NCBI RefSeq assembly: GCF_018860765.1
Contig: NZ_JAHKPV010000021.1
Coordinates: 115,781-179,780 of the forward strand
Direction of reading: 5' to 3'
DNA length: 64,000 nt
Origin: Marinobacter salexigens
Lineage (GTDB): Bacteria > Pseudomonadota > Gammaproteobacteria > Pseudomonadales > Oleiphilaceae
The stretch's first letter is position 1. The number at the start of each line of letters is the position of its first letter. The notes beneath the pieces were generated by a model. The model worked only from the letters and a program-made list of their open reading frames with translations. It was not told the origin of the DNA and searched no databases. Positions 40,667-51,900 of this stretch are shown here, in pieces. The position numbers and the translations under genes are program-made.

Positions 40667-42865
40667 CTACCGCTCAATAATACGCCGAAACGGTGGCAAC
40701 GAATCCAGCAGCAACTGCCCGTAACGTCTTGAGACAATACGACGATCAAGAATGCTCACTCTGCCCGTATCGTCTTCCGTTCGCAGCAGCCTACCCACCG
40801 CTTGCACCAACTTAATGGACGCATCCGGCACGGTAATTTCCATAAAGGGGTTACCACCACGCTGGCTAATCCACTCAGCCAAACCCGCTTCAATGGGGTC
40901 GTCTGGAACCGAAAAAGGTAACCGGGTAATCACCACGTGGTGCAGATACTTGCCGGGCAAATCGATACCCTCTGCAAAGCTGGCCACGCCAAATAAAACG
41001 CTGGCCCTGCCTTCATCAATGCGGCTCCTGTGTTGGCGCAGCACTTCACCCCGGGACATATCGTCCTGAGTAATGATCAAGTCTGGATATTCCGGGGCCA
41101 GTGCATCTCGCACTTGGTGCATCTGTCGGCGAGAGGTAAACAACACGAGTGTGGCAGTTTCACCGGCCCATACATGCGGTAAACGTTTAATCAGCTCGTC
41201 GGCAAAGCCATCATCGGTAGGTATACACGCCATGGACGGCACTTCAACCGTGGCCATTTCTGCGTAACGGAAGGAGCTGGGCACGACCAGCAAACGGCTT
41301 GCCTCCGGCAACCCGGCTCTGGCCTGAAGCCGGTCAAAACGGCCAAGCGCTGTCAGTGTGGCACTGGTAAGCACGGCGCCGTAGGCTCGTGACCACAGCC
41401 TTGAATAAAGCAGATTATTAGCCAACACTGGCGAACTATACAACGTGATATCTTCTGCATGGTCCCAACGCTGCCGCACGCTCCAACGGGCCGGAGGGGG
41501 ACTTTTGTGTGATGGGCTTTTGGGTTTTGAGTCGCTGTTGGCTTGCTCGCTGTCCTCAGGCACCTTCGGGCCGCCAACCTGTTCCGTCCAAGCTGTCCAC
41601 AGCCGTAATTGGTCCTCGGAACGGCTGTGAAAGGCACCGATTACCGGGTACCAGGCTTCTGCCGTATCCCGGTCAATTTCATGCTGCTTCCGTTCGTCAA
41701 ACGCACCTTGCAACTCGTCGGCTAGCGCACCCAAGTGGCGTACCAGATTAGCAGTGGCAATACGGCTTTCGGCCGCCAGTTCAGCCAAGGCCTCCGGCAA
41801 CTCACCTTCAGGATAACGCCACTGTGCTGAACGCCGTTCCTCATTAAACTCCCACCCGGTATTCTGCTCTGCTTCTTCGTAAACGCGGGCCAACACCAAA
41901 TCCACATCGCGGGAGGCCGAGCTGATTCGGTCAACCGTTTTAGCGGCTTGAGTTGCGGGCGCCAAATAGGGCTGCATTTTGGCAAGCGCCTGAGATAGCT
42001 GCTTAAGCCATTGTCGGGTAGAGTTTATCGGGACAGCCGCCGCGAAGTGATTTAACGCCTTGTCTGGCAGATGGTGAGCTTCATCGAAGATAAACAACGC
42101 GTTTTCGGGCTCTGGCAGGATAGCCCCACCACCTAGAGCCAGATCGGCAAGAACAAGGTCGTGGTTTGCCACCACTATATCTACTTCATCCAAGTCTTTT
42201 CTGGCATCAAAAAATGCGCAACTGTCGAAGTAGCTGCAGTGCCGGTTAGTACACTGGCGATGATCAGTCGTTACCTGCCGCCAAATCTCGTCCGGTATCT
42301 GCTCCGGCCAGTGGTCTCTGTCTCCATCCCACTTGCGGGAACCATAACTTGCCAGCATTTCCTCAAAGAATGCGCGGGTGCCCGGCTCTTCTGTGCCGGG
42401 GCTATCCAGAAGAAAAAGCGGCATGGTATCGCTGTCGCCGTTCCCTTCGTCGTGCAACCGGGATTCCAAACGGGACATGCACAAATACCGGCCCCGGCCT
42501 TTGGCCAGCGTCCAGCTAAAATCCATTTTGCTGTGCTTTTTCAGATCCGGAAGGTCTTTCAGAACAATCTGGTCTTGCAGTGCTACAGTGGCAGTTGAAA
42601 TCACCAAGGTTTTGCCCAGTGCCCGGGCCACGGGAATCGCTGCTATCAAATAGGCCAGAGTTTTACCGGTACCTGTACCAGCTTCAACCACACAAGCTGC
42701 AGGAGGCGAGGTACGCTGACCATCGTTTTCAGTGATCTCACCCATGTATTTGGCAATTTCGGCGATCATTAAGCGCTGACCGTAGCGGGCACGCACGCCC
42801 TTGCCTGCGAGTACTTCCCGATAACTTTGCTGTATTTGCTGTTTTATACCCTCGGTTAATGCCAT
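40667..42865 (-). CDS. dinG: ATP-dependent DNA helicase DinG
   Basis: DinG is a superfamily 2, XPD-like 5'-3' DNA helicase that unwinds D-loops and R-loops. The 732-residue protein has Walker A EAGTGTGKT (61-69), the DEAH box (FIFDEAHHLPD, near 255-262) and iron-sulfur cysteines (YLCMSR; CTNRHCSYFDSC). The C-terminal SFAEGIDLPGK and VQAVGRLLR motifs are present. The ATG overlaps the gspB stop by 1 nt. Confidence 0.95.
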   Translation of the reverse strand: MALTEGIKQQIQQSYREVLAGKGVRARYGQRLMIAEIAKYMGEITENDGQRTSPPAACVVEAGTGTGKTLAYLIAAIPVARALGKTLVISTATVALQDQIVLKDLPDLKKHSKMDFSWTLAKGRGRYLCMSRLESRLHDEGNGDSDTMPLFLLDSPGTEEPGTRAFFEEMLASYGSRKWDGDRDHWPEQIPDEIWRQVTTDHRQCTNRHCSYFDSCAFFDARKDLDEVDIVVANHDLVLADLALGGGAILPEPENALFIFDEAHHLPDKALNHFAAAVPINSTRQWLKQLSQALAKMQPYLAPATQAAKTVDRISSASRDVDLVLARVYEEAEQNTGWEFNEERRSAQWRYPEGELPEALAELAAESRIATANLVRHLGALADELQGAFDERKQHEIDRDTAEAWYPVIGAFHSRSEDQLRLWTAWTEQVGGPKVPEDSEQANSDSKPKSPSHKSPPPARWSVRQRWDHAEDITLYSSPVLANNLLYSRLWSRAYGAVLTSATLTALGRFDRLQARAGLPEASRLLVVPSSFRYAEMATVEVPSMACIPTDDGFADELIKRLPHVWAGETATLVLFTSRRQMHQVRDALAPEYPDLIITQDDMSRGEVLRQHRSRIDEGRASVLFGVASFAEGIDLPGKYLHHVVITRLPFSVPDDPIEAGLAEWISQRGGNPFMEITVPDASIKLVQAVGRLLRTEDDTGRVSILDRRIVSRRYGQLLLDSLPPFRRIIER

Positions 42866-43554
42866 TAGCGCGGGCTCACCCAGTCGCGAACAACACCTAC
42901 GCGGAAGGTTCTACCCTGTTTGCTGAGTACAACGCCATTTTCTGTGACCTCTTTTACCGTAATACCGGAAAAGGATTCACCTTGGCTAAGATAGTGGCCG
43001 TTGATCATCACCCGGCTGGCGTAGGGGTCTGTTGAATAGATATGACTGTTGAACACCAAGTCCGGGATACTCTTTTGAAACGAAAGGGGTAACTCCACCA
43101 AGTGCGGGACCCGTGGCCTGACGCCGCTCTGGCTGACAGCGGGTATCGACCGCTCCGGACGCAAAGACGGCGTAATAATAGTTGGCCGTTCGCGGACAGG
43201 TTCGATTATGGGCTCAGCCACTAGCTCCGGTTGCTGGACGACTTCGGGCTCTTTCAGGGGCATGGGTTCAGGCTTTGATTCAGGCATTGGTTCAGGCTTA
43301 GCTGCAAGAACAGGACTGGCTGCTTCACTTACGGGCACTTGCGTTGCTTCAAGCCCTGGCGTGGTTGGCTCCGGCCAGAACACAACCGCCAATACTCCGG
43401 CGTTTACCATTAGCGCCAGTGCGACCCAAACCACGGGCGACGTTCGCCGTTTCTTGGGGCGGTGTATCAGTTGTACCTGTTGCCCGAGGTCCGGCGCTTT
43501 GCCCTGACGGCGCTCTGTTTCCGATTTCCTGAGAGCATCAAGAATATAGGACAT
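42865..43554 (-). CDS. gspB: General secretion pathway protein GspB-like
   Basis: This 229-residue protein begins MSYILDALRKSETERRQGK, as GspB/ExeB proteins do. It has one membrane segment (about 41-60), a Pro/Glu-rich periplasmic linker and a C-terminal GspB domain (INGHYLSQGESFSGITVKEV). GspA and GspB help assemble the type II secretion secretin through the peptidoglycan. It is 3 nt from exeA. No other type II secretion genes are in this window. Confidence 0.88.
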   Translation of the reverse strand: MSYILDALRKSETERRQGKAPDLGQQVQLIHRPKKRRTSPVVWVALALMVNAGVLAVVFWPEPTTPGLEATQVPVSEAASPVLAAKPEPMPESKPEPMPLKEPEVVQQPELVAEPIIEPVRERPTIITPSLRPERSIPAVSQSGVRPRVPHLVELPLSFQKSIPDLVFNSHIYSTDPYASRVMINGHYLSQGESFSGITVKEVTENGVVLSKQGRTFRVGVVRDWVSPR

Positions 43555-43557
43555 AGT

Positions 43558-45261
43558 CTAACCCTTGCCTTCGGGCAAGGTGCCCATAAGTCTAGGACCC
43601 TCTGCATCAAGATCGTTGTTGATCTGAATAACCGTCATGGCACCCGCAATGCCGTCAACGGTTAGCCCCCGCAACGACTGATACCAACGCACCTGTTGTT
43701 GGGCAGAAATACGCTTTATTCTAGCGGCGTCAGCGGGCGATTCACCGTAGGTATCTGCAAGCTCCATCATGCGAACCCCAATCCAAAGTTCCTCGCTGGT
43801 AACATCGTTTTTATCCACGCTGGTATTCACATAATCTGGCAACCGCCATAGCACCCGGTACTCCCCAAACCAAAACGATTCGAGACTGGAAAACGACACC
43901 CTAATCAAGCCCTCAGGTAACGCAATTTGAGCAACATCGCCGTCAACATGCCGCAGCACTGCGTAGCCTCGATTACCCGCCTCATCCTGTAGCATCAGCA
44001 TGGCTGGCCTGTTGAGAAATTCCAGACTTCGCCGACTACCTTGTCGCTCTAAACAATCAAGGCCGGAGGCTCGGGCAAACTCACAAGCAATCGGCGATTC
44101 CAAAGGGCTGTACGCAAGGCCCCATATATCAAACAACTCTCGAAAGGCGGCGGGCAAACTCAACGCCTGTTCTGGGAACCGGAAAGGGCTTAGGCTTGGT
44201 GCTTTTCCTGGAGGGGTGTCATCCGCCACAACCGGGTGTGGATCTTCGTCTTTTGCGCCCAACATATCGTCACGCTGCACGGTTCCAACCAACTCTACCG
44301 GCGCTGCGTCTACCTGCGTTATCACTTCCGGTGCCGACCATTGCTGGTACACCCAATAGGTAATGATGATCGCCAATAGCACAGACGCGGCGAGCACAAG
44401 GTAGCGGGACAAGTCCGGTTTAAAACCCGTGCCGGAAGGCTTCGGCCCTTGGTTTTTGTTGCCCGCGACTTCTTTTGCCGCCTGCCGGATGTGGGCGGCG
44501 CCTACCTCGTGCTCCCCTTCTGCGTAGGCGCCGAGCAGGGCACGGTCACTGATTAGGTTAATCAGACGAGGTATACCATTACTCAAACGGTATAGCTTTC
44601 GGATAGCAGCAGGCGTAAATACATCACCGCGCATACCCGCAACCCCAAGCCGATAGCTTAAGTATAGCGGTAGCTCATCACTGCTGATGGCATCCAGATG
44701 GTATCGGGCGGTTACCCGCTGGTTAAGTTGGCGTAGCTTAGGCAGCGCGAGTATTTGCTGCAATTCTGGCTGGCCCAGCAACACAATTTGAAGAAGCTTC
44801 TTTTCAGCAGTCTCAAGATTGGTTAAAAGGCGAAGCTGCTCAAGCACATCTGCAGACAGGTTCTGGGCTTCGTCAATCATCAAAACCTTATGCCGACCCG
44901 CCGCGTGAGCTTTCAGCAGGTTCTGGTTTATCAGATCCACCATCTGTTTGATGGTGGCCCCCGAAGGGTGGGCTATTTCCAATTCATCACAAATGGCGGA
45001 GAGCAATTCCCGGGCAGACAGCCTAGGGTTGAGAATCAGGGCAATGTCGACATGAGCCGGAGCGTTTTCTATGAAACAGCGGCTCACAGTGGTTTTACCG
45101 GTGCCAACTTCTCCGGTAATAACAATAAAGCCGCCCTGCCCCTGAACGCCATACATTAGGTGCGCAAGCGCCTCTTTGTGGCGTTCACTCAAATAAAGAT
45201 AACGGGGGTCGGGAGCAATCGAGAACGGCGGTTCTCTGAAACCGAAGAAGTCGTAATACAT
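43558..45261 (-). CDS. exeA: ExeA/GspA-type AAA ATPase
   Basis: This 567-residue protein has an N-terminal AAA domain with Walker A GEVGTGKT (50-57) and Walker B LMIDEAQNL (about 126-134). It also has one membrane segment (near 290-310) and a C-terminal periplasmic peptidoglycan-binding domain. ExeA, with GspB, makes room for the secretin in the wall. The start codon is well placed after a good promoter at 45331-45360. Confidence 0.92.
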   Translation of the reverse strand: MYYDFFGFREPPFSIAPDPRYLYLSERHKEALAHLMYGVQGQGGFIVITGEVGTGKTTVSRCFIENAPAHVDIALILNPRLSARELLSAICDELEIAHPSGATIKQMVDLINQNLLKAHAAGRHKVLMIDEAQNLSADVLEQLRLLTNLETAEKKLLQIVLLGQPELQQILALPKLRQLNQRVTARYHLDAISSDELPLYLSYRLGVAGMRGDVFTPAAIRKLYRLSNGIPRLINLISDRALLGAYAEGEHEVGAAHIRQAAKEVAGNKNQGPKPSGTGFKPDLSRYLVLAASVLLAIIITYWVYQQWSAPEVITQVDAAPVELVGTVQRDDMLGAKDEDPHPVVADDTPPGKAPSLSPFRFPEQALSLPAAFRELFDIWGLAYSPLESPIACEFARASGLDCLERQGSRRSLEFLNRPAMLMLQDEAGNRGYAVLRHVDGDVAQIALPEGLIRVSFSSLESFWFGEYRVLWRLPDYVNTSVDKNDVTSEELWIGVRMMELADTYGESPADAARIKRISAQQQVRWYQSLRGLTVDGIAGAMTVIQINNDLDAEGPRLMGTLPEGKG

Positions 45262-45330
45262 GGGCGTCCAGTCTAATACTCAGGCGCCGGGCTAATCGGC
45301 CAATTACCGGGCCAGGCTCTTTAGCAGCGT

Positions 45331-45360
45331 ATCATACCGCCCGCCTCGCGGGCCTGTCAT
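45331..45360 (-). promoter_or_regulatory. Predicted promoter of exeA-gspB-dinG
   Basis: On the minus strand ATGACA (45355-45360) and TATGAT (45331-45336) are separated by 18 bp; each hexamer matches the consensus at five of six positions. It lies between the preceding patatin gene and exeA. Confidence 0.55.
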
Positions 45361-45361
45361 C

Positions 45362-46855
45362 TCACGATGTTCCGGAATCAGCGCTGTTTATCAGCCTGAG
45401 GTCTGCAACACTGCGGCGATTTCGCTGTTTCAGGCGGCGCACACAGCGTTCTAGGGTTTTGGAGATGCGTGCATGGGAGCGGATCATGGAGATTTTTGGC
45501 CAGGTTGCACGTTCACCCGCCAGAGTCATTTCACGCACGTATTCCGGCTTAGGGTCAGCTAGCATTCGGCTATAGTCTTTGAAGCCATAGCTAGGCGCAA
45601 TGGTTACATCACCTGAATACCTCTGGGCCATAATGGTATACATTTGACCCGAGATTTGCCGAAGCATCTCCGGGCGGGCACGTTTGCGAAGGTAATCGAA
45701 TACTCCCCGGCCATGAAACTGTATCTCGGATTTCAGAAGGTGCATGGGCAGGTTGGCCAAGGACAACTTCTCATCCTTACCCCTGTCATTCAGAAAAGGA
45801 ACAACGTGGGGGTTGGTTTGGCTGACGATGGTGAAATTTACATCGTAAAGATGCATCAAGCGCTCAATGGGCAGGTCGCTGACAACGGACCCATCCACAA
45901 ATTTGAGTCTGGGCATGTACGGCAAAGCATGCCCTTGAAGGTCTTTTTTCATCAAGGTAACCGGCGGGAAAATACCGGGCACGGCTGCGCTGGCTAGAGC
46001 CGCACTCCAAACCATCAAATAGGGTGACGTATAGCCGGATAACAACCGAGCCTTTTGATGTGCCTGCACAGGTGAGACACTCATGTTGATCGAGCGCCCC
46101 GTGCGTTGGTAGGCCTCTTCGAACGTGTATTCGCCAATATTGGTTCTAAGGCATGAGCGCAGCTGTTCCTGATCCATTAAACCTTCACCGCGCATGGCAC
46201 TGATCAAGCCGCGCCATTTCCACGCGCTCAGGTTATGGTTTTCCGGCACCAGCATCTCGGGAATTTCAGCATCTGTGTGTACGCCCAACATACCCGCAAC
46301 TATGGCACCTACGCTTGACCCTGTAACAACCTGAGGCAGCAGTCCTCGTTCCCAAAGGGCTTTGATAACCCCAAAATGAAACATGCCTAAGCTAGCACCG
46401 CCGCTCAACAGGAGTGTTGGCCGGCCATAGCTTGTGAGGGTGTCGCGGAAAAACTGTAATTTATCAGCCACCGGAAAATCAGGGATCGGCTGATCACACA
46501 GAAAATCCAGAGCTTCACAGGCCTGAGCAATGTATTCCTCAATCAGATGCTTGGTGCCAACCCGCGAACGGGTATATAGGGCGGGATTTCCCATGTTGCC
46601 AAGGTCGTGATGAAGGCCTTCGCGCAGCGCCCGTTTAAGACGCTCGAAATCGTTCTGCTCGCGATACTGCTTGATGCTGCTGAGGCGGTCATACAGCAAC
46701 TCGTAGTGGTAATGCTCGGAGGCAAAATCTTCTTTCCATTCGGCGTTGCCTTCAAGAAAATCCAGCTCCAAAGCTGCGGCCTTCCACACCTCGTAATTCG
46801 GTGCCTCGGCCAGCATTTTGCGGAATTTATGGATCTTTGGATCTGCAAGCACCAC
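45362..46855 (-). CDS. DUF3336 / patatin-like phospholipase
   Basis: This 497-residue protein has an N-terminal DUF3336 region, as in eukaryotic Tgl3-5 and SDP1 lipases, then a patatin domain. That domain has oxyanion loop SGGASLGMFHFG (151-162), nucleophile Ser181 in GSSVG and the DGSVVSDLP catalytic Asp. No signal peptide. It probably acts on storage or membrane lipids. The GTG start has GAGGG 5 nt upstream. It follows mlaA by 26 nt. Confidence 0.87.
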   Translation of the reverse strand: MVLADPKIHKFRKMLAEAPNYEVWKAAALELDFLEGNAEWKEDFASEHYHYELLYDRLSSIKQYREQNDFERLKRALREGLHHDLGNMGNPALYTRSRVGTKHLIEEYIAQACEALDFLCDQPIPDFPVADKLQFFRDTLTSYGRPTLLLSGGASLGMFHFGVIKALWERGLLPQVVTGSSVGAIVAGMLGVHTDAEIPEMLVPENHNLSAWKWRGLISAMRGEGLMDQEQLRSCLRTNIGEYTFEEAYQRTGRSINMSVSPVQAHQKARLLSGYTSPYLMVWSAALASAAVPGIFPPVTLMKKDLQGHALPYMPRLKFVDGSVVSDLPIERLMHLYDVNFTIVSQTNPHVVPFLNDRGKDEKLSLANLPMHLLKSEIQFHGRGVFDYLRKRARPEMLRQISGQMYTIMAQRYSGDVTIAPSYGFKDYSRMLADPKPEYVREMTLAGERATWPKISMIRSHARISKTLERCVRRLKQRNRRSVADLRLINSADSGTS

Positions 46856-46881
46856 GTGTCCCTCTTGGATGACGATAAAAC

Positions 46882-47670
46882 TCAGAAGTCATCCAGCATT
46901 AGGTCATCGTTATCGTCACTGGCGAACGGGTCTTTGGTTACCTTGCCATCGTTAATCAAAAACTCTCTTCGTTGCAGGAAGGCATTGCGAACGAACGTAT
47001 AAGCGTCTCCGGAAATAAAACCCTCTGCTGGTATTAAATCGGCGCGTGTGTCCACAACTTGAAGCCCTCTGGCATAGTAGGTTTCAGGGCTATGGACTTC
47101 GTCCCAGGCAGACGGGAAGGCAAAGCCGTCGGCGCCCAGACCTGTTAGGTGTCGCGGGCTGGACGGCCCAAGAAAGGGCAGCATTAGATAGGGGCCGGAC
47201 CCAGCGCCCCAGTAACCAAGCGTCTGACCGAAGTCTTCAGGCCTTTCCGGCAAATCAAATGTTGTTGCAACATCGAACAACCCACCAAGGCCGAACACTG
47301 TGTTGAAAGTGAACCGGCCAAATGCAACAACGGCGGACTCCCCCTTCAGCTGTAACACGCTGTTGGTGAAATTCCGAATCTCCGAAAGGTTGTTGAAAAA
47401 ATTGGTGATAGCGCGATCGGCAAAGTTTGGCACCACCGTGCGATAGGTCTTGGCTACAGGCTTCAACGCCCAACGGTCAATGGTATCGTTGAATGCATAA
47501 ACCTTTCGGTTCCAATTCTCATACGGATCCTGCGGGTTGACTGCGGGTGCGCCCTCGGGGACAGGCTCTGGTGCGTTCTGAGCCAACGCAGGCGCCGTTG
47601 AAAAAATCACTGCCAACATGACCGTGAGTGGCATGACAGCAAGCCAGCCCCGGGGTGAAATTTTTGTCAT
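46882..47670 (-). CDS. mlaA: MlaA/VacJ phospholipid-transport protein
   Basis: MlaA removes stray phospholipid from the outer leaflet of the outer membrane. The 262-residue protein has the conserved NWNRKVYAFNDTIDRW, the GLFDVAT region and GPYLMLPFLGPSSPR. The N-terminus has a type I signal peptide ending PALA and no lipobox cysteine, unlike the classical E. coli lipoprotein. The ATG at 47670 is preferred to a TTG two codons earlier. Confidence 0.93.
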   Translation of the reverse strand: MTKISPRGWLAVMPLTVMLAVIFSTAPALAQNAPEPVPEGAPAVNPQDPYENWNRKVYAFNDTIDRWALKPVAKTYRTVVPNFADRAITNFFNNLSEIRNFTNSVLQLKGESAVVAFGRFTFNTVFGLGGLFDVATTFDLPERPEDFGQTLGYWGAGSGPYLMLPFLGPSSPRHLTGLGADGFAFPSAWDEVHSPETYYARGLQVVDTRADLIPAEGFISGDAYTFVRNAFLQRREFLINDGKVTKDPFASDDNDDLMLDDF

Positions 47671-47700
47671 GCTCAACTCTTGGGTTGTTGGTTTTCGCTA

Positions 47701-48822
47701 TCAGCGTCGGCGCACTACAACACTGCCAATGGAATACCCGGCACCGAAGGAACAAATAACCCCCACGTCGCCACTAGTAAAATCATCTTTGTGTTTATGA
47801 AAGGCAATAATGGAGCCCGCGGAGCTGGTGTTAGCGTATTCATCAAGAATCACCGGGGCCTCGTCTTCAGTTGCGTCCCGGCCAAGCACCCTACGGGCGA
47901 TTAGCTGGTTCATATTCAGGTTGGCCTGATGCAGCCACATTCTGCGTAGGTTGTCCGGCGCTAGCGACAGGCTCTGGAGATGGCCCTGAATAGTTTCAGC
48001 GACCAACGGCGACACTTCCTTGAATACTTTACGACCCTGTTGGATAAATAGTTTATCGGGTTTATCAATACCAGACTCGTCGGCCCGGTTCAGAAAGCCG
48101 AAATTGTTGCGGATATTGTTCGAGAAGGTCGTCTTTAGGCGAGTGCCAAGAATTTCAAACCCTAGGTCTGGCTTAGTGTTTTCTTCACGCTCCACCAGAA
48201 TAGCGGTGCAGGCATCACCAAAAATAAAATGACTGTCGCGCTCTCGGAAGTTCAGATGGCCAGAGCAGATTTCCGGGCTAACCACCAACACGGCGCGCGC
48301 AGCACCGCTTTCAACCGAGTTAACCGCTGCTTGCAACCCAAACGTTGCAGAGCTGCAGGCCACGTTCATATCGTAGGCGAAGCCGTCGATGCCCAAAGCG
48401 CTCTGCACTTCAATGGAGACGGCCGGGTAAGCGCGTTGCATGTTGGAGCAGGCAACGATAACTGAATCTACATCACTGGCTTTTTTGCCTGCCTGCGCCA
48501 AGGCTTCGTTGCAGGCGATAACGGCCATATCACACTGAACCGAAGGCTCATCGTTGCTCCGCTCAGGAATGTACGGAGCCATGCGTTTAGGGTCAAGAAT
48601 GCCGGTTTTGTCGATAACATGTCGGCGTTTGATTCCCGAGGCCTTTTCGATAAACGACGAGGATGACGGCTGCAAGGCTTCCGTTTCACCGCGCTCAATG
48701 GCATCGGCATGTTCGGAATTGTACATCTCGACAAATTGGTTAAAGGCTTCAACCAGTTCATCGTTATCGATGGTTGCTGGAGGTGTGTACAGACCGGTTC
48801 CGCTAATGACGGCTTTTATCAC
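47701..48822 (-). CDS. Beta-ketoacyl-ACP synthase III
   Basis: This 373-residue thiolase-fold enzyme has Cys156 ([10 protein letters not shown]), His298 (WLHQANLN) and Asn331 (YANTSSAG) in the FabH catalytic pattern. It is longer than FabH because of an N-terminal insertion (about 28-55). It resembles Pseudomonas PA3286-type enzymes, which take medium-chain acyl-CoA from beta-oxidation into fatty acid synthesis. That specific role is inferred from length and motifs. The start is GTG with GGGG upstream. It is close to mlaA. Confidence 0.88.
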   Translation of the reverse strand: MIKAVISGTGLYTPPATIDNDELVEAFNQFVEMYNSEHADAIERGETEALQPSSSSFIEKASGIKRRHVIDKTGILDPKRMAPYIPERSNDEPSVQCDMAVIACNEALAQAGKKASDVDSVIVACSNMQRAYPAVSIEVQSALGIDGFAYDMNVACSSATFGLQAAVNSVESGAARAVLVVSPEICSGHLNFRERDSHFIFGDACTAILVEREENTKPDLGFEILGTRLKTTFSNNIRNNFGFLNRADESGIDKPDKLFIQQGRKVFKEVSPLVAETIQGHLQSLSLAPDNLRRMWLHQANLNMNQLIARRVLGRDATEDEAPVILDEYANTSSAGSIIAFHKHKDDFTSGDVGVICSFGAGYSIGSVVVRRR

Positions 48823-48944
48823 GCTAACCCCACGACATGAATATGAAAATAGAAAGAAAGGAATATCGCACTTTCAGAAATACTAACACAGTCCATAGAT
48901 TTTGCCCGCCCGCAGAAACCCTACCAAAGGCGAAGACTACGCGG

Positions 48945-51900
48945 TCAAATTCTCGTTAACTGCCATTGTTTATCGAGGCGCTTGGCGGACACCGTCATCA
49001 CCGTTCCCAGTTGCTGGGCAAAAAACGATACGCGAAACTCTTCAAGCATCCAGCGATAAACAACCAATTCCGGATCGCGAACGCCCTGTTTTTGCTGCTC
49101 ATCTCGCTTTTTTGCATAACGGGTCCACAAGGGCTCCATAAGGTGCAGGAACTCCCGCTCACGGCCCATTTCTCTAGACATTTTTTCCAGCCTAACCAGA
49201 GCAGCTTCAAAATAACGCCCAAACTCAGTCAGCCATTGAGGCGGCGTTTCGACCAAAAAACCGGGATAAACAAGGTTTTGCATCTGAAACTTTAAGTCCG
49301 ACATGCTGTTTGCCAAAGCCAGATTAATCTTACCTTTGAGCTGTCTGGCAACTTTCTGATAACCCACCATGGCTTGGTAAAGCCGCTCATCAGCCTGTTC
49401 AAGGGCGGGAATAAAATCGCCCCTATGTCGATCGACGAGCGTATCAAAGGCCTCACGGGTATAAGGCATTTGGTCCTGTAAAAAATGCTCTATTGCCGTA
49501 GCAAGGAGCAAATCGTCCAGAAGCACTTTTGCCTGCCCGATAGGCGCAAACATCAGGGCCGATTGTTTAAAGTGCGGGAGTTTGCGTTCAAGATCATCCA
49601 GCGTATTACCAAAACGGTTCAGGATAAGCCGCGCAATACCTTTGCGGGTTGAACTTACTGCTGTAAGGCGGTCAAGACACCGGATTTCTTTCACCCGTTT
49701 ACCCAGATCTTCCAGCGCCGGGTAAACCGTGATTTGCATACCGCCCTTTTCGGTCTGAACCTGCTGCGATAACTCGCCAAATTCCCAATCTGTGAATTCG
49801 CCAGCGGGTTCCTGATCCGTGCTTTCGCGGGTTGCCGATGCCAAGGCCTCCTCGGCTCGTCCTTCAAGTTGATCTTGAAGCTCGCCGGCCTCCCTGCTTT
49901 CTGCAATCACTTTACCGCCATCCCCAAGCACTCTCAGGTTCATCCTTAGGTGGCGGGGCAGTTCATCTTTTGGCCAGGTTTCAGGGTCAATTTGTACGCC
50001 CGTCATCTTGCGTAGCTGTTCACCAAGCTGAAGCGCCAGAGGCTGGTTTGACGGCTGGAGGTTGGCAATGGCAGCGTCTACAAAATCCGGCACGGGTACA
50101 AAATTACGCCGTAGGGCTTTCGGTAGCCCTTTTACAAGCGCAATGCACTTTTCCCTGAGCAAACCAGGCACCAACCACTCCAAACGCCGGGACGGAATCT
50201 GACGCAGCGCCATAAGCGGCACTTGCAGAGTAACGCCATCGCGTTCGCTTGTTGGTTCAAACTCATAGCTAAGCGGATAACGAACACCCTCCCACTCCAG
50301 AAAGTCCGGATAAAGATCTGCCGCCTGAGCGTCAAGCGGCCGCTGGAGCACATCCGCTTCGGTCAGCTCAAGATTTCGCAGTTCTTCGGCGGCTAGGCTT
50401 TTCCACCAGCTTTCAAAATGGCGACCACTAACGATGTCTTCAGGTAAGCGCTCATCGTAAAAGCTAACCAGCACCTCATCGTCCACCAGTAGATCGCGAC
50501 GGCGGGTTTTCTTCTCAAGATCCTCTACACTGACCAACATCTCGCGGTTGCGGCTAATAAACGGGGCTTTTGAGCGATAGTCGCCCTCTACCAATGCATG
50601 GCGGATAAACAGATTACGGCATTCAACCGGGTCGATCTTACTGAATGCGATGGGCCGCTTGGGCACCACATCAAGGCCATAGAGGGTAATCTTTTCATAC
50701 CCCATCACCTGAGCTCTTTTCTGTTCCCAGTGCGGTTCAAAATAATGGCGCTTCACCACGTGCCTGGCCAAAGGCTCTATCCATTCGGGCTGGATGGCGG
50801 CCACCATGCGGGCGAATACCCGGCTGGTTTCCACGATTTCCGTAGCTACTATCCACTTAGGACCGGTTTTGGATACTTTTGAGCCGGGAAAAATCATCAC
50901 CTTGCGGTTGCGCGTGGCCAAATACTCTTTTTTTTCTACCTTGGTCGCCACCTGACCCAACAGCCCGGCCAGAATTGCCTTATGCATGGCTTCATAGGAC
51001 GCAGCTTCTTTGTTGAACGATAGCTTCTGATCACGGCAAATCAACGTAAGTTGTCGGTGAATATCGCGCCATTCGCGCATGCGCATCCAGCTTAGAAAAC
51101 TTTTTTGGCAGACTCTTTTCAGCTGGTTCTGGGACAACTCCTGCCTTTGCTCTTCGTAGAAGTTCCAGATGTTGAGCAAAGTGACAAAGTCAGATTCTTT
51201 GTCATTAAACGGTGCATGGGCTTGATCGGCAGCCTGCTGTTTGTCCTGCGGACGCTCTCTCGGATCCTGAACACTCAAGCCAGCAATAATGGTTAGAGTT
51301 TCTGCCAAACTACCATGGTCGGCAGCCGTTACAAGCATTCGGGCCAAGCGCGGATCCAAGGGCAGCTTCGCCATGGTACGCCCAAGCTTGGTTACCCTGC
51401 GCTGGCCGTCCACAGCGCTTAGTTCTTCTAACAGCTTATAGCCGTCGTTGATCATTCGCTTATCCGGCGCTTCCAGAAACGGGAAGTTACGAATTTCGCC
51501 AAGACCGGAGGTGGCCATTTGCAAAATAACGGAGGCTAAATTGGTGCGCAGTATTTCCGGGTCTGTGTACTCCGGCCTATTAAGAAAGTCGGTTTCATCG
51601 TAAAGACGAAAACAAATACCCGGTGCAACACGACCACAACGCCCTGCCCGCTGGTTGGCACTAGCCTGAGAGACAGGTTCGATGGGTAGCCGCTGTATTT
51701 TAGAGCGCACACTGTAGCGACTGATTCGAGCAACACCGGTATCGATAACGTAGCGAATACCCGGCACCGTGAGCGACGTTTCCGCCACGTTGGTTGATAG
51801 TACAATACGGCGGCCACGGTGGCTCTGGAATACCCGATTCTGTTCCTGATTACTCAACCGGGAATACAGGGGTAATACTTCTGTATGCAGAAGCTCAGCA

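Noticed and set aside
40520..40732. 70-codon plus-strand frame through the terminator into dinG
   Set aside because: It crosses an intrinsic terminator and overlaps the end of dinG, with no ribosome site.
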